DNA from: Umbilicaria muhlenbergii
Lineage: Eukaryota; Ascomycota; Lecanoromycetes; Umbilicariales; Umbilicariaceae
Reading direction: 5' to 3'
DNA length: 64,000 nt
Assembly: GCA_000611775.1 (NCBI GenBank)
Contig: KK106984.1
Coordinates: 1,766,364-1,830,363, forward strand
The notes under the pieces were generated by a model. The model saw nothing but the letters and a program-made list of their open reading frames with translations. It searched no databases and was not told where the DNA came from. The position numbers and the translations under genes were made by a program. This document shows, in pieces, positions 55,977 to 64,000 of this stretch. The first letter of the stretch is position 1, and every line of letters starts with the position of its first letter.

Positions 55977-57032
55977 ATGACTTTTCGTCCACGAGCGGGC
56001 AGTATTCTCAATCGAGGTGGCCCGGTATCCGACTCGAGTATTTCCTTGCAGCCACAGAACCAGAATAATCATGGCTTGAGCTTCTCTTCCGACGACACGC
56101 TCGTCAAGCCTGCACCGAACCATGGGAGCAACCCCAAGCGTTCCAAAAGGCGTGGAGTTGGACTTCCAGCATGGAAGCGTATCTCGACCAGGAAGAAGAT
56201 CTTCCTCATCGGAGCTATCATCACCGCCGTCGCTCTGGCTGTCGGACTCGGAGTCGGCTTGACGGAGGGTCGGAAGGCTTCGAAACCAAAGCACAGCTCC
56301 AACTGGAAGCCGGCAATTGAGAATACCTGGCAGATCCAGCTCAACGGGCCGCTGGCGAGCACGACCATGGCGGCGCATAATTACGACATCGACCTTTTCG
56401 AGAACAACGAGACGACCGTCTCGTCCCTGCATCGGATGAACGCCAAAGTCATCTGCTACTTCTCGGCCGGCACCTACGAGGACTGGCGGCCCGATGCCAC
56501 CGCTTTCGATAGGAAGTCCGTCGGTCATGCTGTGGCGGACTGGGCCGGCGAACGCTGGCTCGATATTCGCTCGTCGGGGGTTCGAGCCGTTATGGCCTCC
56601 CGCATCAAACTTGCCGCCGACAAGGGCTGCGATGGCGTCGACCCGGACAATGTTGACGGCTACTCACATAAGGATACCGGGTTCCCACTCTCCAAAGACG
56701 ACGCCGTCGGTTACCTGGAGTTCCTCGCCGGGGAAGCACGGTCCCGTGGCCTGGCCATCGGGCTTAAGAATGGTGCTGAGTTGGCTTCGCGCGTCATGCA
56801 TCTTATGGAATGGGATATCAACGAGTCTTGCGTCGTTTATAACGAGTGCGATACTTACCAGCCTTTCATCATGGCGGGTCGACCGGTGTTTCATATCGAG
56901 TACGTTGATGGTGATGACCCGGTCAATCTTACTACGGCTTGCAATGCACCTGGTACTCGGGGGTTTTCGACGTTGCTCAAACGCCGGAATTTGGATGATT
57001 GGTTCCTGGCGTGTCCGTTGGTAACCTCGTAG
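55977..57032 (+). CDS. ega3: Ega3-like endo-alpha-1,4-galactosaminidase (GH114), type II membrane protein
   Basis: A single exon of 351 residues. The N-terminal about 74 residues are polar and basic (NPKRSKRRG, KRISTRKK). A single membrane helix follows (about 75-95, IFLIGAIITAVALAVGLGVG), so the catalytic part faces outside. The GH114 barrel begins WQIQLNGPL and shows AKVICYFSAGTYEDWRPD, RWLDIRS, GCDGVDPDNVDGYS, GLKNGAELA, INESCVVYNECDTY and VFHIEYVDGD; the Asp and Glu residues in these strands are the likely catalytic and binding ones. Ega3 of Aspergillus cuts GalN-rich stretches of galactosaminogalactan at the cell surface. It is the last gene of the cluster here. The frame is intact. Confidence 0.9.
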   Translation: MTFRPRAGSILNRGGPVSDSSISLQPQNQNNHGLSFSSDDTLVKPAPNHGSNPKRSKRRGVGLPAWKRISTRKKIFLIGAIITAVALAVGLGVGLTEGRKASKPKHSSNWKPAIENTWQIQLNGPLASTTMAAHNYDIDLFENNETTVSSLHRMNAKVICYFSAGTYEDWRPDATAFDRKSVGHAVADWAGERWLDIRSSGVRAVMASRIKLAADKGCDGVDPDNVDGYSHKDTGFPLSKDDAVGYLEFLAGEARSRGLAIGLKNGAELASRVMHLMEWDINESCVVYNECDTYQPFIMAGRPVFHIEYVDGDDPVNLTTACNAPGTRGFSTLLKRRNLDDWFLACPLVTS

Positions 57033-60000
57033 CGGGTCGCTACGTATCTCGACGGCGTTTCGGAGCTAGTGGTATAGCTTGTTTTCACCAGGGGATTTCT
57101 TTGCGGCAGAGATATTAGGCACTGGGGCATGGGAACTGTGGCAGAGGCTATTTCTTGGGTCTGATTGTAGGCGCTAAAGAAGTTGAGGATTGCAGCAAGA
57201 GTGTCACTGAGAATATGAGTGAAAAGCTCTTGATTGCATCGAGGACGCTGATGGTGTGATACTTCCAGAGCCTGAAATCACAGACATTAGATTTGATAGA
57301 ATATAGAGACTGTGAGAGCTGCGAACAAAGACTATTTACAGTTATATAGTAGACACTCAATGAGAGACCCGCTCCCACAGTTACCTCTGCCGTGATTCGC
57401 AAATACCAACACAACTCCAAAGCCGGGGCGGGCTGTGCTGCCAGTACGGAACAACGGTTATAAATGGACAAGCCGCAACAGTCGTCTCGTAGGAGCATGG
57501 GAAATATCTGGAATTCTTAACGGAGAGTTGACCGGCGATGTGGCAGCAATCCATTCGGTCTCACGAAACCGAAACCCATGTCTAGGCTATGAGTCACGGA
57601 CGGCACACAGAGCGGCGCAGATCGTCTGCGGATTCGAGCCATTGCCGGACCTGCACAGTGTACCATCGAACCGGAAGTGCCGCGGTCGGTCGAGCAATCC
57701 ATCATGGACCTACCTGTATCCCAGAGTGAAGTGTTGTTCCTGGCGGATCTAGGAATCGCAGCATCTCTCTAGTGCATCGATCTCCCACTGACGAATGAGA
57801 TTCGAGGGAGCCGACTGGTGACTCGAACGCGGATTCCACTTCGGTTCCAACGTTGTGGGATAGCTGACGGACCTGGGGATGGGCTCCTAGCTACCATAGG
57901 TGGATCCAGAGCATTGCCAACGTACTTGATGCGTATTGAACGCATTTGAGCCCACGGGGTTCAGAAGGGTCCGTCCACGAGGTAAATGACCTGACCAAGC
58001 TCAGGCAAAGCGAGGTAAGCCTTAGTTGCGGCGGGCGGGCCAAAGCCACCCCCTACCGACCGGTCAGGTCCAAGGCCACAGTTAGTTAACTTAAGGTTGA
58101 GCGGCCGACAGAGAAGGTGGCGATGACACTGGTGTTAACAGCAGGAAGCAAGCAAGCAGCTGGGACTTGTTATGGACGTGTCGATGGAAGCAATCAAGTA
58201 GGTGAAAGTAAAACGCCTTCCCACCAAGAAAGGAATGCATCAAACAGGTCAAAGATGGGGACACGATGGCACGCACGCCCGATCAAGTCGGATGTGGGAA
58301 GCAAAGGAGGCTAGTAACGGTACCGACGCAGAGATACGGCGAGTTCGAGCACGCATCTTATAAGGAAGGCACAGCTTGAAGGCAAAGGGAGGAGACCCAG
58401 GACTAGAAGCTGCTGAAATCCGTGAGAGCTGTCCTCGTCGTCGTTTCGTCGACGTCGTGGCTGCTTGTGCGCGATGCTTGCCCCTACCTCGATCGATGGC
58501 CGCACCCCAGAAGATGTCATCCAGAAGATGTCATGGTTGGCGCCCAGGTGATAGACAGTCACCGGCGACATTGCAGCCTGGTCTCGGTCGGAGCTGCTTC
58601 CTTACGAACTCGAATCCTGACAACCGGCGGAATTGGTGTTCAAGGCTGAAGGACTGCCTACAAGGATGGGGTCGTAGACTACGGGAAGTCCCCGCCCGTA
58701 TTCCGTCCTGCGCCACTGATGGAGAAGGAATATCCTCATCGTGGCGTCGGACGACAAACTTGAACGATGGCGGTGTCGCCGTCGGTGGCGCTTCCGCAGA
58801 TAAATCCAATACACTTCAAAGGTAACATTCTCCGCGGGAACTGTCAACTTCCCTTCGCCGGTTAATAGGCCCACGCAGTCGATGATGTGTCGCTCTCTCG
58901 ACAAAAGGAAGTAGGCTGCAACGGTTGGATTCTGAGATTCTTAGATCCCTTACGGTCGGCCGGTACTCGGGTACGTACCTGCACCACTCAAACGGCCGCT
59001 AGATGCACGGATCAATCCATGCCCTGTATCAATGCCCTGGTGTGCGGCTCATTGACCAGGGGCTTCCCTAGTCGGCCGGCCTGCAAGAGGGGACGCAGGA
59101 GTACTCGGATCGCGTCGAAGGCTACCTGATCTGCTCACCGGCTCTCTTTCAGGGCCCTTCTCTTGAAACCATTTGCACCTGGACCAGCTATTGATTTTCC
59201 ATGCACGCAAACGCTGTGCGCCTCTCAAGGGTCCTCTCAATGTTGGCTCAATGTCTGGGCTGTCCTTGTTTTTCGTCGTGGCAGCGTCGTACATGGATAT
59301 CGATGGTACTAGCGGTTTCAGATTTTAATCTGGTGAGCACGGCATCACTGCAGGTCCGTGCCCAATATTATACGAAAACAAGGTGGTGTGGTGGCCTGGA
59401 TCATGAGTTTGGCTTTCCATCCTTCCGTATGCGCCTCCTGCAGGTCTGCCTTCTCATCCAGCAAGCGTGGCGAAACGCCATTGCCCTACGGAATCGTGCG
59501 CAAACCATGCAGGAACCCATGTTCCTGCGGATCAGGCACCTTCTCCACATTGCGGCACCCTGGGCGATCTACCGCTCAGGTCAGATGGCCTCGGGAATTT
59601 GGTTGCAACGTTCTCTGCGCCAGCACAGCTCTCGGGTCCTGGGAGAACCAAAGGAGCCGTCAAGACGCTCGCAAGGGAAGAGCGACGGTTCTCATTTGCT
59701 TGACCAGGAATGTGTCGACCATGCTTGTCGTCCCCTCAACTCAGAACGGAGACTTCGGGAGACATGCCATGGTTAGCTGCCAACGCAGCGCACACTGCAG
59801 TGTTCCAAGTTCGATAGACTATTGAGGAGAGGAAGCAGTTGGGGCCCTATCGTTAGCCATCGCCGTCGCTCTTTCTCTTTCGGTTGGATGGACGGTTCCT
59901 TGCTTTCCCCGCACTCGATGAAACGGTTACCATCACTCTAGATGCGATATCACGAGAACGGTCTTACCTTGACGGCTGGTGATACCTCGTTCGGATCTTG

Positions 60001-61147
60001 AATAGCGTGGACGATAATGCCCACATCTATGATGGGCGTCCAAACAATGGCCTGCTGAACTTGGCGTTGGCTGTCAACGTCCCTTTGTGCTCTTGAGTAG
60101 GCGATTTTAGGCTGTTGGTGCAGCTAACTCACGGCGGAGTACTCCGTACGAGTCTCACGCCGTTTCACGGAACTCCTCTCCTTGTTCAGACTCCCAAAAA
60201 AAGAAAGCAGCTTCAATCTATTTTCACTCGTGAGGAACCCGGCAGCCAATGTGAGAGCAGGGCTTGAGGGAGCAGTACGGTCCTCTTGAGAAGGTTGGCA
60301 TCTCTGACAGGAGCGGGAACACTACTACCGCCACCATCGGATTCTGTCGTTGCAAGACGCTAGCATAGCCGTCACAAGGTCATTGTAGACCCTAACCGCC
60401 GAAGTCGACGAACGTCGTCATAAAAGATGCTCCATAGTACTGCCAACCACCTATGGACTTGTTTCTATGCCGTAAGAGTAACATTGCCAGTTACTATTCT
60501 GGTACGTCTAACTCCTTGAATGTGCTCAAATTTGCCTAGTATACGAGGTCAGTCGGTTCTTCGCGCCTGGTCTTGTCTGGCGTAATATAGAATCAATTAC
60601 TCTGACTGGTCCTTGGCTAGACTCGATTAACCACTGGGCAGTATCCGGCGGAACCCCAGCTTTCTTACTTCCGTAATCGTATTCGATCTCTCCTAAACTT
60701 TTGTGTTGGTAATTAATGTACGAGAAACCAATTCTTGAAGCGGCACGTATATGCTTGTACGCTCTTTGTCATCACCTATATACAACCAGAATCATCAGTT
60801 CTCATTGTGGAACATGCGGCTAATCCTTGCCCTCATGCAAGGGGGACAGCTCATTTCCGATGTCCCGATGACCAGGCTGATCAATCGGGAGCCATTAGGT
60901 ACAGTCTACCGTGCTATACGAGGAACTCTCACGGGTGGCGAAATATCTAAACCTTGGCGATATCGGCCATCAGCTACGAAATGCAGCTCTAGGCTTACGA
61001 AAGGGGTAACCATACGGTCAGTTGGCGTTCATGGTTTTTCTATAAAGACTCTCCACTCCGCCTTCTCTACTCTCCCCATCAGCCAACTCACTCGCTTCCT
61101 CAAAACACCAATCCAATACAATCACCAAAAGCAGCACCACCACCATC
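57033..61147. other. Gene-poor 4-kb region
   Basis: No gene I can support. Many short frames (for example 58376-58825 and 59201-59776) lack domains, starts in good context or consistent coding pattern. A tRNA-like fragment at 59301-59360 was examined and rejected. The right end is the promoter of the hydrophobin-like gene. Confidence 0.5.
61041..61047 (+). promoter_or_regulatory. TATA box of the hydrophobin-like gene
   Basis: TATAAAG about 105 bases before the ATG, followed by a C/T-rich stretch and a CA-rich leader (ACACCAATCCAATACAATCA). This is a common arrangement for strongly expressed fungal genes. Confidence 0.6.
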
Positions 61148-61554
61148 ATGAAGGTCGCAATCTTCGGTCTCCTCGCCCTCCTCAGCGTCGGTCTTTCCTC
61201 CGCCGCCCCTTCCCCTGCGCCTGGCAAGGGCGACCCCCCGGGCCCCCCTTCCATGAAGATGGGTCAGATCAGGCAATCATGCTCGGCCTCGCAGAGTTCC
61301 ATCAGCTGCTGCAACAGCAACGGAGGAGGTTCCGGTCGCGGCAAGGGCAAGGCGGTCTACTGGCCTTCTGGATCCAATAATCAAGCCTGTGACCAGATCA
61401 ACGGTTCGTGTTCGCTCGCACCCTTCTCCCAAATTGCTCATTGCTGACGGCGGTCTTTTTGCCAGAGGGCGATGATACCAAGAACGTCCAGGACATCTGC
61501 TCCACCACCGTCGCTTGCTGCATCGGTGATGGCTGCATTGCCATTGCTGAGTAA
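61148..61554 (+). CDS. Hydrophobin-like small secreted cysteine-rich protein
   Basis: Two exons, 61148-61403 and 61466-61554 (donor GTTCGT, acceptor CAG, phase 1+2), giving 114 residues. The signal peptide is MKVAIFGLLALLSVGLSSAA. The mature part has eight cysteines in hydrophobin order: C, CC, C, C, CC, C (QSC, ISCC, NQAC, QDIC, VACC, DGC). Spacings are about 8, 25, 15, 5 and 4. The 25-residue loop is glycine/lysine-rich, as in class I, but the last spacing (4) is shorter than usual and the protein ends five residues after the last Cys. Hydrophobins coat spores and hyphae and help attachment. The nearness to the GAG adhesion cluster may be chance. The donor is not the consensus GTAAGT. Confidence 0.75.
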
Positions 61555-62819
61555 TCGACGAACACGGCCAACAAGGTTTGTCGGCTGTTGTTTCAGGCAC
61601 CGAGGTCAATGGCGTTTGGATCTTCATGGACTCTTGATCGAAGGATAAACGGAGGTGTCTGGTAGCATCAGTTTCAAGCTTCTTTGTTGAGAGCAGTGGG
61701 GGGTGGAAGCTGTTTACGTGAGAGCTGGAGGTTGAGGGCTGACTCTTTGGAACTGGCGCGCTTCTACTGTCTTTACCGAATGCACTTGTCTTAACAAGCC
61801 TCTTTACCGTCTAAAGCCCGTTTGTAGTTCGAGCATACAATTGGCTTGGAACCACAAGCTCACTTCATGCTGTGACTTGTAATCTGTTTACTACTGGTAT
61901 TTGTCAGAGAAGTTTGGTCATACTACTAGGCGTGGAGGTTGTGTCAATCCGTTCAATCATTCGAAGCAGACCTTCGCTCAGGAGGCTAGCCGCCTGAAAT
62001 TCAGTCACACTTCTCGTTGTCTTGTTTTTTGATGCGCTGTTCTGAGAACATAGATTTATCTCTCTCAAGACCGCAAACAAATAGACCTCCACTCTCTACA
62101 CACACAGGGAACTGCCTCCACACACATAGTTTCATGAGATAAATTATATGGGAGTTCTTTCCGCCCCAAGGCATGGCCAGCGGGTCTGAGGCAGGCAGAC
62201 GGGCAGTACCACCCGCGGCGGCATCACTCATCAACCTTAACACCTTCCGTCCTGGTATTTCATATAGAAAGGCACCTCGCTTGAGCTCTTAATCCTTGTA
62301 AACTACCACCATTTGTAAAACAGCTGGTAGTTCATATAAAACAATTTTTAATGATAAAATCATATGACAAAGTTGTGGAGGTCAATGAGTTAAACATTTC
62401 ACACACAGAAAGTTTTTTTAATATCTATTAAAGTGCAAAAGTTATTGAGTGTTGAAATTTAACTTGAAGATTTTGAAGATTTATATGAGGCTATAGCATC
62501 TTTGATTATAAAGAGATGTATAATTAAGTTTATGATAATATGAAATAGGAGTATTTTAAGCCTGTCATTGTTGAATTAATAATTAAGAAGTGAGAGAAAA
62601 ATGTCACAGGGCTGTTAGGTCTTTGTGACTGCTCTCTGCCTCTTATAGCCCTGTCAGAGCACCTAGAGAGCAGGCTTCCGTTTGGCCAGTCGCTTACAAT
62701 TCTGACTGCTAGCACCCGTTGAGGGTGACAGCCACTGTGAGGGCTGGAATTTTTTTTTTTTTTTTTTTTGGTGAAGAGTTTTCATCGCAATTTTCAACCG
62801 ATTTTGAAGCTGAAACAAA

Positions 62820-62990
62820 GCCATTTATCAAGCCGTTTACGAGCCATACACCAAACTATTATCGAAGCCATTATCAAAGCCATTATCAAAGCCGTCGAGC
62901 CACGCAGTCGAGCCATATATCGAGCCATATTATCAAGCCGACTGAGCCATTTCATCGAAGCCGTCGAGCCACATTGTCGAGCCATTTTAT
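62820..62990. repeat. Degenerate short tandem repeat (RAGCCATTATC-like)
   Basis: About a dozen imperfect 9-14-bp units with cores GAGCCAT, AAGCCATTATC or AAGCCGTCGAGCC. They follow a poly-T run at 62750-62769. Confidence 0.7.
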
Positions 62991-63885
62991 TGAAGTGTAA
63001 GGGGGTGGGTGTACGACGGTCGTCGTATAGGTGTTGAACGGGGTGTCGTAGGCAATATAGTCACGATAGGCCAATGCAATGGTTATATGTCTTCTATTCA
63101 GTGGCAAAACTGATCACTGAGGAAGCAGGTTTTTGAACCTCCTTGCGAAGAGTTTTCACTTGATGCCAAGGCGCTAGGCGCTGAGTCATCATGTCTATAT
63201 AATGTCGTACTATAGTGTCATATTATAGTGTTGTACTTGTCGTACTGTCATACTATTATATGATGGCCCTGACACAGCATTCCCCTTCTCATGACGCTGT
63301 CCCCGGAGTCAACTGACCGCTCATAAACTTCATTACGACGTCATAACAGTTGAGGTTGTAGGGTGAGCGCATTGAGACTGCATTAAAGTAAGGCTGATCA
63401 CATGCCCTCACTTAATTGTGATGATATCACGCTGGCAGTAAGCTTTCTTCATAACATAAACATCAAAAATTATCATGTTTATCATAAGTTCAAAACACTC
63501 TTCCCTTGTGTTTCTTCTTCATCATCTCTTTTATGACATATTGTTGTACATCTCACAACTTTTTCACAGCTCATTGAGTGACCTGATGACTTCATGATGT
63601 CATCCTTATTGCAGAGGTGTTCACCTCATGAAGAGAGTGTCATGAAGCTTGCAGTTCATGACTCAACATTCTTGTGATGCCATACCTCCTGTCATACATG
63701 TATAAATGCTGACATGATGTGTGTAGCTCATCAATATTTGAATGTTTGAATTCATGATCACAGACAATGATGAAGACTCATCTTCATCAAGCAAGCCTGT
63801 CAGCCTTCATGCTCAATGTGATGAGGAGAGCTTTGAGGCATTGTTGTTGACAAGTGAGCTCATGATGATTGACATTTACGCTGCA

Positions 63886-63990
63886 CCATGGGTTGGGTTT
63901 TACCCAGTGGGTTTGGGTTTGGGTTGGGTTTGGGTTGGGTTTTGAGGTGGGTTATACATGTTGAAACCCAACCCAGAAAAAACCCAACCC
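63886..63990. repeat. GGGTTTGGGTTGGG tract and inverted complement
   Basis: The plus strand has irregular GGGTT/GGGTTT units at 63890-63945. At 63963-63990 the complement (AAACCCAACCCA, twice) follows, so the two arms could pair. The units are irregular and internal to a sequence that reads on past them, so this is not called a telomere. Confidence 0.6.
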
Positions 63991-64000
63991 ATTTAAACCA

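Larger units (their letters stand above)
61555..64000. other. AT-rich, repeat-rich right end without supported genes
   Basis: After about 62270 the sequence becomes AT-rich (62280-62600), unlike the rest of the window. It contains a T-run (62750-62769), a degenerate GAGCCAT/AAGCCAT repeat (62820-62990), a stretch crowded with ATGA/TCAT words (63280-63800), and a GGGTTTGGGTTGGG tract with its complement at the very end. It looks like old mobile-element debris; no transposase or other domain is recognisable. Confidence 0.5.

Noticed and set aside
59301-59360. Possible tRNA (stem-loop CAGATTTTAATCTG)
   Set aside because: There is no matching acceptor stem, no GGTTCRA T-arm box and no proper D-arm; only an isolated hairpin.
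63140-63215. Second copy of the TRIM LTR (shares GAGTTTTCACT and a CTATATA box)
   Set aside because: Only the short words match; ends, length and target duplication cannot be found.
63890-63990. Telomere repeat at the window end
   Set aside because: Units are irregular GGGTT/GGGTTT rather than TTAGGG, and an inverted complement follows; more like a repeat within a mobile element.

Overview
The window is nuclear DNA of a filamentous ascomycete (Pezizomycotina). Genes are split by short GT-AG introns of about 40-170 bp and sit on both strands. Many promoters are pyrimidine-rich. The families present are typical of this group: LaeA-like methyltransferase, STAND/NACHT-ankyrin protein, TPR-CHAT protein, hydrophobin-like protein, Sim4 subunit Fta1 and spherulin-4. 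Exon models below were built by hand from splice motifs and reading-phase agreement, so single junctions can be wrong where noted.

Layout. 0-12 kb is mainly housekeeping: the 3' end of a Pep7/Vac1-like FYVE protein, a secreted protein of unknown function, a membrane-anchored secreted protein with an apparent frameshift, a glycine-zipper protein, an Hst3/Hst4-type sirtuin, a MetX-like alpha/beta hydrolase and the kinetochore protein Fta1. 12.5-22.3 kb looks like a self/non-self recognition island. A 307-residue protein that I suspect is gasdermin-like is divergent from a 1,313-residue TPR-CHAT (caspase-like) protein. That gene is convergent with a 1,012-residue NACHT-ankyrin NLR whose ankyrin repeats are nearly identical in DNA. 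23-28 kb holds a divergent pair: a class A FAD monooxygenase and a LaeA-like methyltransferase. 29-36 kb is accessory: a broken F-box gene, a 61-bp tandem duplication, an assembly gap, a small secreted protein and an ML-domain (NPC2-like) gene with an in-frame stop.

36.5-57 kb carries what I read as a complete galactosaminogalactan (GAG) exopolysaccharide cluster: sph3 (spherulin-4/GH135), gtb3 (giant multi-pass glycosyltransferase, 2,888 residues), uge3 (UDP-glucose 4-epimerase), agd3 (polysaccharide deacetylase) and ega3 (GH114 endo-galactosaminidase, type II membrane protein). Uge3 would supply UDP-Gal/UDP-GalNAc, Gtb3 would polymerise and export, Agd3 would partly deacetylate GalNAc to make the polymer adhesive, and Sph3 and Ega3 would trim it. 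A small TRIM-type LTR element with 76-bp internal tandem repeats lies between agd3 and ega3. About 4 kb downstream is a hydrophobin-like gene. The last 2.4 kb is AT-rich, repeat-rich and has no gene I can support.
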